Positions 51,551 through 59,469 of a stretch of 64,000 nt of DNA are shown here, piece by piece. The DNA is taken from the NCBI RefSeq assembly GCF_036607905.1, contig NZ_CP144555.1, positions 5,456,001 to 5,520,000 of the forward strand. The letters run 5' to 3'. Position numbers and translations under genes: made by a program. Each line of letters opens with the position of its first letter. Position 1 is the first letter of the stretch. The notes beneath the pieces were generated by a model. That model ran no database searches. It saw only the letters and a program-made list of their open reading frames with translations, and was not told where the DNA came from. The DNA comes from Streptomyces sp. SCSIO 75703. Its GTDB lineage: Bacteria; Actinomycetota; Actinomycetes; Streptomycetales; Streptomycetaceae.

Positions 51551-51609
51551 CGACGACACGCCGATGGCCTTCCGCACGGTCCGTGCGGGGCTCCTTCGGC
51601 GTGTCGTCG
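51551..51609 (-). terminator. long nested hairpin downstream of the His-rich gene
   Basis: Outer stem CGACGACACGCCGA / TCGGCGTGTCGTCG (14 bp); inner stem CCGCACGG / CCGTGCGG at 51572-51588. It lies past the His-rich gene stop and before the kinase promoter. Confidence 0.65.
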
Positions 51610-51672
51610 CTCGGGCGGACGCGGGGAGCGGGTCCGGGCCGGACACCGGCGGGGACCGGGTCTCCCGCGCGG

Positions 51673-51969
51673 TCAGTGGTCGTCCCAGTGCCCCTCGTGG
51701 GCGGCGTGCCGGTGGCCGTCGTGCAGGTAGTCCACGTGGTCGCCGTGGCGCACGCGCGGGTGCCCGCAGTCCTCGCCGTGCCGGTGCGGGTGGTCCGCGT
51801 GCGCCGTGTGGCCGGCGGGCTCGCACTCGTCCCAGTGGCCGCCGTGCGCGCGGTGCAGGTGGCCGTCGTGCGCGTAGTCGACGTGGTCCCCGTGCGGGAC
51901 CTCGGTGTGGCCGCAGGCCGGGCCGTGGACGTGGGGGTGGGCGGCGTGCTCCTGGTGGGCGGTGGTCAT
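51673..51969 (-). CDS. histidine-rich metal-binding protein
   Basis: 98 residues, 27 of them His. Two imperfect repeats of about 28 residues share the core HGDHVDYxHDGHxHxAHxGHWD, at roughly residues 21-48 and 70-98, each preceded by a Cys-Gly-His (PACGH, EDCGH). The ATG follows GGAGG at good spacing. No signal peptide or membrane helix. Such composition suits zinc or nickel storage or delivery in the cytoplasm; similar small proteins in Streptomyces are sometimes labelled zinc transporter permease, which the sequence does not support. I found no Zur box upstream. Confidence 0.75.
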   Translation of the reverse strand: MTTAHQEHAAHPHVHGPACGHTEVPHGDHVDYAHDGHLHRAHGGHWDECEPAGHTAHADHPHRHGEDCGHPRVRHGDHVDYLHDGHRHAAHEGHWDDH

Positions 51970-52142
51970 GGTGCTCAACCTCCGGGGGCAGGGGAGAGGC
52001 GGGGTGGCGTGGGTGCCGTCGGGCACCGCCCAGGGGGCCGGGCGTCGCCTTCCCGCGACGCGTGTGCGGCCGTCCCGGGCCTGCGTGCCGTCCGGGTACC
52101 CACGGGGGGTGAAGCCACGTACGCCCGTGGCGGGGCGGGCGT

Positions 52143-52472
52143 TCAGAGGACGATGGCCGCCCCGCACACCGCCAGGGCGACCGCGCACAGGGCCGCCGCC
52201 GCGGCGTGCGGCGGGGCGAGCGCCCCCGGGCGGTGGGACGCGTCCAGCGTGCGGATGCGCAGGTGGGCCAGACGCAGGAAGGCCAGCCAGAACAGCGCGC
52301 ACAGCGCGCCGGCCGCGACCGACGCCGGGGACGGGCCGCTGCCCAGCGCGCTCCGCGCCGCCAGCACCGTGACGACCGTGCCCGACAGGGTCGTACGCCG
52401 CCACGCCAGGCGGGTGCGCTGCGGCTGGAGCCCCGGATCGCGGCCCGGGGCCGCGCCGGCGTCCGTGCTCAC
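52143..52472 (-). CDS. DUF202 small membrane protein
   Basis: 109 residues with three membrane helices after an N-terminal RTRLAWRRTTLSGTVVTVL motif typical of DUF202. GTG start overlaps the stop of the upstream DUF202 gene by four bases (GTGA), so the two are coupled and may form a hetero-oligomer. Function of the family is unknown. Confidence 0.78.
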   Translation of the reverse strand: MSTDAGAAPGRDPGLQPQRTRLAWRRTTLSGTVVTVLAARSALGSGPSPASVAAGALCALFWLAFLRLAHLRIRTLDASHRPGALAPPHAAAAALCAVALAVCGAAIVL

Positions 52473-52861
52473 CGCTCCCACCCGACGAGCACCACCAGCA
52501 CCATGGCCACGGCGACGACCGCCACGACCAGGCCGAGCACCACCGGGAAGCGGGAGGCGGGCAGGTCCTCGCCCCGGCGCATCGCCCGTTCGCAGCGGAC
52601 CCAGTGGTTCACCGCGCGCAGCGAACAGAGCACACCGGCCGCGAGCAGGGCCAGGGCCAGGCCCACGCGCCAGCCCCAGCGCAGGTCGGGCAGGAACTGG
52701 TCCACCGCGAAACCGCCGCCGATCAGGGCCAGGGCGGTGCGCAGCCAGGCCAGGAACGTGCGCTCGTTGGCCAGCGAGAAGCGGTAGTCGGGGGTCGGGC
52801 CCTCCCTCCGGACCTCCTCGGGGGCGAACCACAGGCGGGCGTTCCGTACGAAGGGGATCAC
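52469..52861 (-). CDS. YidH-like DUF202 membrane protein
   Basis: 130 residues, GTG start at 52861. FSLANERTFLAWLRTALALI is the DUF202 signature; helices follow at about 50-70, 77-95 and 108-126. The frame is open further upstream, through the 33-bp tandem repeats, but those codons give only Arg/Gly repeats, so the start is placed at the first GTG before IPFVRNARLWF. Paired with the second DUF202 gene by a four-base overlap. Confidence 0.82.
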   Translation of the reverse strand: MIPFVRNARLWFAPEEVRREGPTPDYRFSLANERTFLAWLRTALALIGGGFAVDQFLPDLRWGWRVGLALALLAAGVLCSLRAVNHWVRCERAMRRGEDLPASRFPVVLGLVVAVVAVAMVLVVLVGWER

Positions 52862-52913
52862 GCGGGCGACCCTATCCAGAGCGGCCCGCGCCGTGCCGGT
52901 ACGGGCGGCGTCG

Positions 52914-53012
52914 GCCCGCCCGCGTCTCCCGCGCCGCACCCGGCGTGCCCGCCCGCGTCTCCCGCGCCGCACCCGGCGTGCCCGCCCGCGTCTCCCGCGC
53001 CGCACCCGGCCC
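52914..53012. repeat. three 33-bp tandem repeats
   Basis: Units at 52914, 52947 and 52980 each begin GCCCGCCCGCGTCTCCCGCG and are identical except for the last two bases of the third. They lie between the DUF202 pair and the NUDIX gene. Confidence 0.88.
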
Positions 53013-53063
53013 GCCCGCGCCGCCCGTGCCGTACCCGGGCACGGCTCCGGCGGTAGCCGGGGG

Positions 53064-53567
53064 TCAGGGGGACGCGCGCAGGCGCCGGTACGCCTCCAGG
53101 CCGTCCGGGACCCAGGGCCAGTCCTCCAGGCGGGCCTCCAGTTCCCCCTCGGTCAGGAAGGCGTGCCAGGCGACCTCCTCGGGCTGCGGGCGGACCGGCC
53201 ACTCGCAGCGCACGTCGTAGACCGCCGACCACCAGGTGTGGCCCGCGCCGTTGTCGTAGAGGAAAGTGAAAAGGTGCCGCGGCCGGGGAAGGCCGGGGAC
53301 GCCGAGTTCCTCGCGGGCCTCGCGCAGGGCGGCCTCGTCGTACGACTCGCCCGCGCCGACCACCCCGCCGACGAACATGTCGTAGAAGGACGGGTAGACC
53401 AGCTTCACCGGGGTGCGGCGGTGGACGAAGAGGCGGCCCTCGGGGTCGCGGGCCCGGACGAAGACGGCGCGGTGGCGCAGGCCCCGGGCGTACACGTCGC
53501 CCCGGCGGGCCCGGCCCACCACCCGGTCGTCCTCGTCGACGATGTCCAGGATCTCGTCAGCGCTCAT
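53064..53567 (-). CDS. NUDIX hydrolase
   Basis: 167 residues. The NUDIX box is intact: GGVVGAGESYDEAALREARE followed by ELG. The N-terminus ILDIVDEDDRVVGRARRGDV and LRHRAVFVRARDPEGRLFVH resemble the YfcD/IPP-isomerase-like NUDIX group. It hydrolyses a nucleoside diphosphate linked to another moiety; the substrate is unknown. Its start overlaps the upstream EamA gene by four bases (ATGA). Confidence 0.88.
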   Translation of the reverse strand: MSADEILDIVDEDDRVVGRARRGDVYARGLRHRAVFVRARDPEGRLFVHRRTPVKLVYPSFYDMFVGGVVGAGESYDEAALREAREELGVPGLPRPRHLFTFLYDNGAGHTWWSAVYDVRCEWPVRPQPEEVAWHAFLTEGELEARLEDWPWVPDGLEAYRRLRASP

Positions 53568-54466
53568 GTGTCCATCCAAGCAGCGCGGCCGGTCTCCGCC
53601 GGCGCCGCGGCCGCTCCCCGGGGCAGGGCCGGGTGCAGCCCCAGCAGGACGATGCCCGTGACCGCCGCCGCCAGCCCGCCGGCCTCCCACGCCAGGGCCC
53701 CGGCGCCGGTGCGCAGCCGGTCGCCGAGGAAGCCGACGCCGCAGGCGATGCCCGCCAGCGGCTGGGCGGCGGTCAGGGCGGGCAGGGACCTGCGCAGCGG
53801 CGCCGTCTCGAAGGCGCTCTGCACGAGCACCAGCCCCGTGACGCCGAGGACGACGACCCCGTAGGGCTGCCAGGCGGTGAGCAGGCCGACCAGGCCCTCG
53901 GCCGAGAAGCGCCGCCCGCTGACCCGGGTGAGCGCGTCCTGCACCCCGTAGAGCAGCCCGGCGGCGAGGGCCAGGAGTGCGGGGCCCCAGGTCAGCCGGG
54001 CCCGCCGGGCGCACGCCGTGAGCAGCAGGGCGAGGCCGAGCACCCCGCCGACGACCAGCCAGTGGCGTACCGGGTCGGTGACCGCGCTGCCGCCGCGCGG
54101 CCGGCCCGCGACGATGAACGCGGTGACCCCGCCGGCCAGCAGCACCAGCCCCGACCAGCCCTGGCCGCCCAGCGGCTGCCGGGTGCGGAGACGGGAGAGG
54201 GCGAGGGCGAAGAGCAGGTTCGTGGCGAGCAGGGGTTCCACCAGGGTGACCCCGCCCGCGCCGAGCGCGAGGGCGCCGAGCACCATGCCCGCCACCATGA
54301 GCGCGATGCCGCCCAGCCAGCGCGGCACCCGGATCAGGTCCAGCAGCAGCCGGGGGGAGAGGAAGTCGCCCAACGGCGCGCGCTGGGCGGCGTCCTGCTG
54401 GAGCACGAAGCCGAGGCCCAGGCAGCACGCGGCGCTCACGGCGAGGACCAGTACCAAAAGCGTCAC
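53564..54466 (-). CDS. DMT-superfamily membrane transporter
   Basis: 300 residues, GTG start, nine or ten hydrophobic helices. Opening VLVLAVSAACCLGLGFVLQQ, then ALGAGGVTLVEPLLATNLLF and LLALAAGLLYGVQDALTRVS. The pattern is that of the DMT/NIPA-like group in actinobacteria. Exporter or magnesium-type channel cannot be told apart by eye. Coupled to the NUDIX gene. Confidence 0.78.
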   Translation of the reverse strand: MTLLVLVLAVSAACCLGLGFVLQQDAAQRAPLGDFLSPRLLLDLIRVPRWLGGIALMVAGMVLGALALGAGGVTLVEPLLATNLLFALALSRLRTRQPLGGQGWSGLVLLAGGVTAFIVAGRPRGGSAVTDPVRHWLVVGGVLGLALLLTACARRARLTWGPALLALAAGLLYGVQDALTRVSGRRFSAEGLVGLLTAWQPYGVVVLGVTGLVLVQSAFETAPLRRSLPALTAAQPLAGIACGVGFLGDRLRTGAGALAWEAGGLAAAVTGIVLLGLHPALPRGAAAAPAETGRAAWMDT

Positions 54467-54681
54467 GCTGCGTACCTCGATCGTCAGGCCGGGTCACGGA
54501 GTGTGCCGGGGCGACTCTAGCGCCGGGGGCTCCGATACGCCGGTCGAGTCCCGCATCCGGGTGGTGTTTCGGTAGCTGCCTTTGGCAAATGCCTGGGGAA
54601 TTAAGGGAGTTGACGCGTGTAACGGCCTGTCCGGCCTTGACGACGAGTCATGGCTACCGCTTGGCTTCGCGTGATCACTCC

Positions 54682-55749
54682 ATGGCAACCGGCTACGACG
54701 ACCTACCGCGTCACGTGAGGAAGTCCCCCGCGGTGACCCCACCCCCGCCTCCCCTCGTCCGAGTCCGCGGACGCGCGGCCCACAGCCTCGACGAGGCCCT
54801 CGACGACGCCGAACTCGTCGCCACCCGCGCGGCGCTGGCCCAGGGGCGGTGGCAGTCCGCCCGCTCCCTGCTGGTCCGTACGGGTGATGACTGGGACCGT
54901 CGCGCACACCGCGCGACCGTCCTCGCCCAGGAGCCCTCCTGCGCCGCCTGGGCCCGCGAATGGCTGCTCGCCGACCCCGGCTCCGGCGACGCCGCCCTGC
55001 TGCTCGCCCTCGCCCTGGTCCACCGTGCCCTGCGCGGCAAGGAGGCGCCCGACCGCTGCCGGGAGGCGTGCCGGACGGCCGCCGGCTCCCGCCCCGCCGA
55101 CCCGACCCCCTGGTTCGGCCTGCTGCTGCTCGAACGTGCCCTGGGCCCGGAGGACGAGGTGGTCCGCGTCTTCGACGAGGTCCGCGGCCGGTACGCCGAC
55201 CACCACCACGCCCACCACCTGATGGTCGCCCGGCTCGCCGAACGGCGCGGCGAGACCGGACCCGACCCGCTCCACGAGGTCTACGACTTCGCCGGCCGGG
55301 CCGCCGAGCAGGCGCCCGCGGACTCCCCGCTGGCCATGCTGCCGGTCATCGCCCACGCCGAGCGCTACCGCGTCCTCGCCGCCGCCGGGCACGAGCCGCC
55401 CGACCCCGGCGCCTCCGGCCACTGGTCGGGGCGCCGCGCCCGGCTGGTGATGCAGGCCGCCTTCGACTGGTGGCTGGAGTGGGAGCACGAGGGCCACCCG
55501 CGCCGGCTGGTCGACCTCAACTTCCTCGCCCACGCCAAATGCTGCGAGGGCCGTGGCGCCGAGGCCGCCGCGCTCTTCCACCGCATCGGCGGCCACGCCA
55601 CGTCCGCCCCGTGGTCCTACCCGGACCGTGATCCGCACACCGCCTTCCGCGCCGCGCGGGCCGGCGCGCTCGGCGCGACCCGACCCCGACCCGGCCGAAG
55701 GACGGTCCCGACGACCACCGGCAGTTCGGGCACCTCGCAGGCCCCGTGA
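54682..55749 (+). CDS. TPR-like hypothetical protein
   Basis: 355 residues. After a Pro-rich N-terminus (SPAVTPPPPPL), paired helices run through DEALDDAELVATRAALAQGR, REWLLADPGSGDAALLLALA, HHAHHLMVARLAERRGETGP and FLAHAKCCEGRGAEAAALFH, giving a superhelical repeat look. No membrane helix. The start is placed at ATG 54682 although no strong ribosome site is seen; GTG 54715 is possible. Function unknown; conserved in the genus as far as I recall. TTGACG hexamers at 54609 and 54637 may be promoter elements. Confidence 0.7.
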   Translation: MATGYDDLPRHVRKSPAVTPPPPPLVRVRGRAAHSLDEALDDAELVATRAALAQGRWQSARSLLVRTGDDWDRRAHRATVLAQEPSCAAWAREWLLADPGSGDAALLLALALVHRALRGKEAPDRCREACRTAAGSRPADPTPWFGLLLLERALGPEDEVVRVFDEVRGRYADHHHAHHLMVARLAERRGETGPDPLHEVYDFAGRAAEQAPADSPLAMLPVIAHAERYRVLAAAGHEPPDPGASGHWSGRRARLVMQAAFDWWLEWEHEGHPRRLVDLNFLAHAKCCEGRGAEAAALFHRIGGHATSAPWSYPDRDPHTAFRAARAGALGATRPRPGRRTVPTTTGSSGTSQAP

Positions 55750-55780
55750 ACGACGGCGGGCGCGGACCGCGGGAACGACG

Positions 55781-55812
55781 GCGGGGCGGTGACCGGATGG
55801 CCACCGCCCCGC
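55781..55812 (+). terminator. terminator after the TPR-like gene
   Basis: GCGGGGCGGTG and CACCGCCCCGC form a perfect 11-bp stem with a 10-base loop. Confidence 0.75.
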
Positions 55813-55826
55813 ACGCCTGTCCCGCT

Positions 55827-55856
55827 CCCCGGCGGGCTCATGCGAGCCCGCCGGGG
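55827..55856 (-). terminator. terminator after the gluconate permease gene
   Basis: CCCCGGCGGGCTC and GAGCCCGCCGGGG, a perfect 13-bp stem with a 4-base loop, directly next to the permease stop codon. Confidence 0.85.
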
Positions 55857-57254
55857 CTATATGAACAAGGACAGCAGCAGCACCAGACCACCGGCGACCA
55901 CGGAGATGATCGTCTCCATGACGGACCACGTCTTGATCGTCTGGCCGACGTCCAGCCCGAAGTACTCCTTCACCAGCCAGAAACCGGCGTCGTTGACATG
56001 GCTGAAGAAGAGCGAGCCCGCGCCGATCGCCAGCACCAGCAGCGCCGCGTGCGTGGTCGACATGTCGGCCGCCAGGGGGGCGACCAGACCGGCCGCGGAG
56101 ACCGTCGCCACGGTCGCCGAACCGGTCGCCAGCCGGATCGCGACCGCGATCAGCCAGGCCAGCAGCAGCGCGGGGATCGACCAGTCCTTGGAGATCTCCA
56201 GGATCATCTGGCCCACGCCCGAGTCGATCAGCGTCTGCTTGAAGCCGCCGCCCGCGCCGACGATGAGCAGGATGCCCGCGATCGGCGCGAAACCGGTCTC
56301 GACGACCCGGGACACGCGCTCCTTGCCGAAACCGGCCGGCCGCATCAGCGTGAAGATGCCGACGAGCACGGCGGCCAGCAGGGCGATCATCGGCGAGCCG
56401 GCCACGTCGAAGACCCGCTGCACCAGGTGGTCCGGATCGTCCACGACGATGTCGACCAGCGCCTTGGCGAGCATCAGCACGACCGGCAGCAGCACCGTGA
56501 ACAGGGTCGCGCCGAAGCCCGGACGCCGCTCCAGGTCCTCGGAGGCACGCTGCGGGATCATCCGGTCGGGGGCCGGGACGTCCACCCAGCGGGCCGCCAG
56601 CCTGCCGAAGAGCGGACCGGCCACGATCACCGTCGGAATCGCGATCAGCACACCGAGGGCCAGCGTCACACCGAGGTTGGCCTGCACCGCGTCGATCGCC
56701 ACCAGCGGGCCGGGGTGCGGCGGGACCAGCCCGTGCATCACCGAGAGACCGGCCAGCGCCGGGACGCCGATGCGCATCAGGGAGTAGTTGCCGCGCTTGG
56801 CGACCATCAGCACCACCGGGATCAGCAGCACGATGCCGACCTCGAAGAAGAGCGGCAGACCGATCACGGAGGCGATCAGCACCATCGCCCACGGCATCGC
56901 CCGTCCGCTCGCCCGCGCCAGGATCGTGTCCACGATCTGGTCGGCGCCGCCGGAGTCCGCGAGCATCTTGCCGAGGATCGCGCCCAGCGCGATCAGCACG
57001 CCGACGCCCGCCACGGTCGAACCGAGCCCGGCGGTGAAGCTGGTGATGACCTTGTCCAGCGGCGCCCCGGCGAACGCGCCGAGCGCCAGCGAACCGATGG
57101 TCAGCGCCAGGAAGGCGTGCAGCTTGTACTTGGTGATGAGCAGGACGATGACGGCGATGCCCAACAGGACGGCTATGCCGAGCTGGGCGTGGCCCGCCGA
57201 GGTGATCGGCTCGGCGGTGTCCGCTGCCAGCATCTCGACACTGAGTCTGGTCAC
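55857..57254 (-). CDS. gntP: gluconate permease (GntP family)
   Basis: 465 residues, about 12-14 helices. GntP features: GAFAGAPLDKVITSFTAGLG, LIALGAILGKMLADSGGADQ, GLPLFFEVGIVLLIPVVLMV, VMHGLVPPHPGPLVAIDAVQ, ATGSATVATVSAAGLVAPLA and FSHVNDAGFWLVKEYFGLDV. It imports gluconate with protons. Start GTG at 57254. It follows the gluconokinase gene after about 68 bp on the same strand. Confidence 0.92.
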   Translation of the reverse strand: MTRLSVEMLAADTAEPITSAGHAQLGIAVLLGIAVIVLLITKYKLHAFLALTIGSLALGAFAGAPLDKVITSFTAGLGSTVAGVGVLIALGAILGKMLADSGGADQIVDTILARASGRAMPWAMVLIASVIGLPLFFEVGIVLLIPVVLMVAKRGNYSLMRIGVPALAGLSVMHGLVPPHPGPLVAIDAVQANLGVTLALGVLIAIPTVIVAGPLFGRLAARWVDVPAPDRMIPQRASEDLERRPGFGATLFTVLLPVVLMLAKALVDIVVDDPDHLVQRVFDVAGSPMIALLAAVLVGIFTLMRPAGFGKERVSRVVETGFAPIAGILLIVGAGGGFKQTLIDSGVGQMILEISKDWSIPALLLAWLIAVAIRLATGSATVATVSAAGLVAPLAADMSTTHAALLVLAIGAGSLFFSHVNDAGFWLVKEYFGLDVGQTIKTWSVMETIISVVAGGLVLLLSLFI

Positions 57255-57322
57255 GGTGGTTTCCCTTGCGGTGATGGAGAGGGGTGGGGAAGGGGGAGTG
57301 GGGAGAGTGACGGTGCCAGGGG

Positions 57323-57850
57323 CTAGCGGGCCGCTCCGGGCAGGGCCCGCAGGGCGGCGCACGCCCGGTCGGCGATCTCCTCGGGGGTGCCGGCGACGTC
57401 GACCGCGACCCCGGTCTCGTCCGGCTGGAGCGGCTGGAGCGTGGCGAACTGCGAGTCGAGCAGGGCGGTCGGCATGAAGTGCCCGCGCCGGTGCGCCATC
57501 CGCTCCTCGATCAGCGCGCGGCTGCCGGTCAGGTGCACGAAGACCACGTCCGGAGCGGCGGCGCGCAACCGGTCCCGGTACGCCCGCTTCAGCGCCGAAC
57601 TGCTCACCACCCCGCCGAGCCCGGCCCGGCCGTGCGCCCAGCCGCCGATCGCGTCCAGCCAGGGCAGCCGGTCGGCGTCGGTGAGCGGGGTGCCGGCCGT
57701 CATCTTGGCGATGTTGGCCGGCGGGTGGAAGTCGTCGCCCTCGGCGTAGGGGACGCCGAGCCGGTCCGCGAGCAGGGGACCGATCGTGGTCTTCCCGGTG
57801 CCCGCCACGCCCATGACCACGACGACGTGGGGGGTGCGCAGTTGATCCAT
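57323..57850 (-). CDS. gntK: gluconokinase
   Basis: 175 residues from ATG 57850 (an ATG at 57883 would add 11). P-loop VVVMGVAGTGKTTIGPLLAD, GDDFHPPANIAKMTAGTPLT, RLPWLDAIGGWAHGR, SSSALKRAYRDRLR, FVHLTGSRALIEERMAHRRG and HFMPTALLDSQFATLQPLQP are all standard. It phosphorylates gluconate to 6-phosphogluconate, feeding the pentose phosphate pathway. First gene of the gntK-gntP unit; divergent from the repressor gene. Confidence 0.93.
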   Translation of the reverse strand: MDQLRTPHVVVVMGVAGTGKTTIGPLLADRLGVPYAEGDDFHPPANIAKMTAGTPLTDADRLPWLDAIGGWAHGRAGLGGVVSSSALKRAYRDRLRAAAPDVVFVHLTGSRALIEERMAHRRGHFMPTALLDSQFATLQPLQPDETGVAVDVAGTPEEIADRACAALRALPGAAR

Positions 57851-57925
57851 CGTGCTCTCGCTGTCTGCTGTCTCCGTCGACATCTGATGTCCACGCAACT
57901 GAAACCCATAGGTACGACGAATTCA

Positions 57926-57947
57926 AGACTCTGTGACAAATAAGTCT
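57926..57947. promoter_or_regulatory. candidate GntR operator between gntR and gntK
   Basis: AGACT-N12-AGTCT in the AT-rich centre of the 137-bp divergent region. Further GGTACG/CGTACC half-sites lie at 57910 and 57964. The regulator encoded next door is the likely ligand-dependent binder. Confidence 0.4.
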
Positions 57948-57987
57948 GACTTTTTGTTTCCGTGACGTACCTCGTACGCTGAGTCCC

Positions 57988-58689
57988 ATGAGCACACAGG
58001 GCCGAGGGCTGCACGGCCGCGTACTGGACACCCTCGGCCCCGCCATCACCGCGGGGCGGTACGCACCGGGCAGCGTCCTGCGCACCGACGAGCTGGCCCA
58101 GGACTTCGAGGTCTCCCGCTCCGTGATGCGCGAGGCGGTCCGGGTGCTGGAGTCGATGCGGCTGGTCGCCTCCCGCCGCCGGGTGGGCGTCACGGTCCTG
58201 CCCGAGTGCGAGTGGAACGTCTACGACCCGCAGGTCATCCGCTGGCGCCTGGCCGGCGCCGACCGCCCCCGCCAGTTGCGGTCCCTGACCGTGCTGCGCT
58301 CCGCGGTCGAACCGGTCGCCGCGGGGCTCGCCGCGACCCGCGCGACCCCGGAACAGTGCGCCGAGCTGACCGAGTGCGCGCTCGGCATGGTCGCCCACTC
58401 ACGCGGCGGACGTCTGGAGGGCTACCTCCTGCACGACGTCGCCTTCCACCGGGTGGTCCTCACCGCCTCCGGCAACGAGATGTTCGCCCGGCTCGGCGAC
58501 GTCGTGGCCGAGGTGCTGACGGGGCGCACCGAGCACGACGTGATGTTCGACGACCCCGACCCCGCCGCCGTCACCCTCCACGTGCAGGTCGCGGAGGCGG
58601 TCCGCGCGGGCGACGCCGCCGAGGCCGAGCGGCTCACCCGGGAGATCACCGTGGGCGCCCTGCGGGAACTGGACGTCCTCGCCCCGTAG
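57988..58689 (+). CDS. gntR: FadR-type GntR regulator of gluconate genes
   Basis: 233 residues. Winged helix: LHGRVLDTLGPAITAGRYAP, LRTDELAQDFEVSRSVMREA, VRVLESMRLVASRRRVGVTV. The FCD domain supplies a metal-binding ligand pocket (LLHDVAFHRVVLTASGNEMF, LHVQVAEAVRAGDAAEAERL). The divergent position next to gntK/gntP indicates a repressor relieved by gluconate or 6-phosphogluconate; the S. coelicolor orthologue SCO1678 was reported as such, from memory. The leader is very short, with a TACGCT hexamer 8 bases before the ATG. Confidence 0.9.
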   Translation: MSTQGRGLHGRVLDTLGPAITAGRYAPGSVLRTDELAQDFEVSRSVMREAVRVLESMRLVASRRRVGVTVLPECEWNVYDPQVIRWRLAGADRPRQLRSLTVLRSAVEPVAAGLAATRATPEQCAELTECALGMVAHSRGGRLEGYLLHDVAFHRVVLTASGNEMFARLGDVVAEVLTGRTEHDVMFDDPDPAAVTLHVQVAEAVRAGDAAEAERLTREITVGALRELDVLAP

Positions 58690-58709
58690 ACGGGACGGAC
58701 CGGAAGCGC

Positions 58710-59084
58710 TCAGCCGGGGAAGTCCCCGTCCACGTAGACCCACGCGCCGCCGGAGCGCTCGAAACGGCTGTGCTCGTGCAACGAGCCCCCGCGGTACGAC
58801 GCCCGGAACTCCACCGTCCCGGTCGAGTGGAAGGCGGAACCGCCCGACGTCCCCAGGATCTCCAGACCGGTCCACCGCGTCGCCGGGTCCAGGTCGAGAC
58901 GGGCGGGCCGGGTCCGCGGGTGCCAGGTTCGCAGCAGGTAGGCGGCGTCCCCGCGCGCGAAGGCGCTGTACCGCGAGCGCATCAGCGCCTCGGCGGTCGG
59001 CGCGGCGGCGGCCCCCGAGTGGAAACGGCCGCAGCACGACGCGTACGGCTCGGGCAGCCCGCACGGGCAGGAACGCGTGGTCAT
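58710..59084 (-). CDS. YchJ-family SEC-C protein
   Basis: 124 residues. The zinc-binding SEC-C motif is at the N-terminus (CPCGLPEPYASCCGRFH), followed by the YchJ NTF2-like fold (TAEALMRSRYSAFARGDAAY, LLRTWHPRTRP, GTVEFRASYRGG, HEHSRFERSGGAWVYVDG). Function unknown; widespread in bacteria. Start ATG at 59084 gives MTTRSCPCG. Convergent with gntR. Confidence 0.88.
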   Translation of the reverse strand: MTTRSCPCGLPEPYASCCGRFHSGAAAAPTAEALMRSRYSAFARGDAAYLLRTWHPRTRPARLDLDPATRWTGLEILGTSGGSAFHSTGTVEFRASYRGGSLHEHSRFERSGGAWVYVDGDFPG

Positions 59085-59168
59085 GGCCGCCATTCTGCCC
59101 GGTCGGCACGGCGGCCCCACGGCACGGTGGGCCGGGGACCCGGGAGCACCGACGCGCCCCAACGCGAA

Positions 59169-59191
59169 AGACCCCTGCTCGGCAGGGGTCT
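59169..59191 (-). terminator. terminator after tRNA-Leu
   Basis: AGACCCCTGC-TCG-GCAGGGGTCT, perfect 10-bp stem, followed by T residues on the minus strand. Confidence 0.85.
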
Positions 59192-59195
59192 CACA

Positions 59196-59283
59196 TGGTG
59201 TCCGAGGGGGGACTTGAACCCCCACGCCCGATAAAGGGCACTAGCACCTCAAGCTAGCGCGTCTGCCATTCCGCCACCCGGAC
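59196..59283 (-). tRNA. tRNA-Leu, anticodon GAG, CCA encoded
   Basis: Read on the minus strand from GTCCGGGTGG. Acceptor stem GTCCGGG / CTCGGAC with one G-U pair; D arm GGCGGAATGGCAGACGC; anticodon stem CTAGC / GCTAG with loop TTGAGGT, giving anticodon GAG (decodes CTC/CTT). The long variable arm TGCCCTTTATCGGGCG is that of class II leucine tRNAs; T arm GGGGGTTCAAGTCCCCC. Discriminator A and an encoded CCA (59196-59198) follow. Confidence 0.96.
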
Positions 59284-59469
59284 AAGGTGTGTGTCGTGCG
59301 GGGTGTTCCCCGCGGCGACGACGTAAACATTACCAGGCTTTCGGGGGTGCCCGATCACCCCCCGGCCCGGCGTGAACGCGGCGCGACGGGGCCGGGACCC
59401 GGCTTGGGCCGCACCGGCCGGACGGGCAGGATGGGGGGACCCACCAGCAGTGACAGCGGGAGGAAGCAC

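Noticed and set aside
52862..53005. N-terminal extension of the YidH-like protein through the 33-bp repeats
   Set aside because: It would encode only Arg/Gly repeats before the normal family start; a GTG at 52861 fits better.
49171..53220. 1349-codon open frame on the plus strand across the ACAD, kinase, His-rich and DUF202 genes
   Set aside because: It runs antisense to five genes with clear families and crosses promoters, terminators and the 33-bp repeats.
55746..57326. 526-codon open frame antisense to the gluconate permease gene
   Set aside because: Translation is Gln/His/Asp/Arg-rich shadow sequence with no family pattern.
59196..59283. tRNA-Leu as an integration site for a mobile element
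   Set aside because: No integrase, no repeated tRNA 3' end nearby, and flanking genes look like core chromosome.
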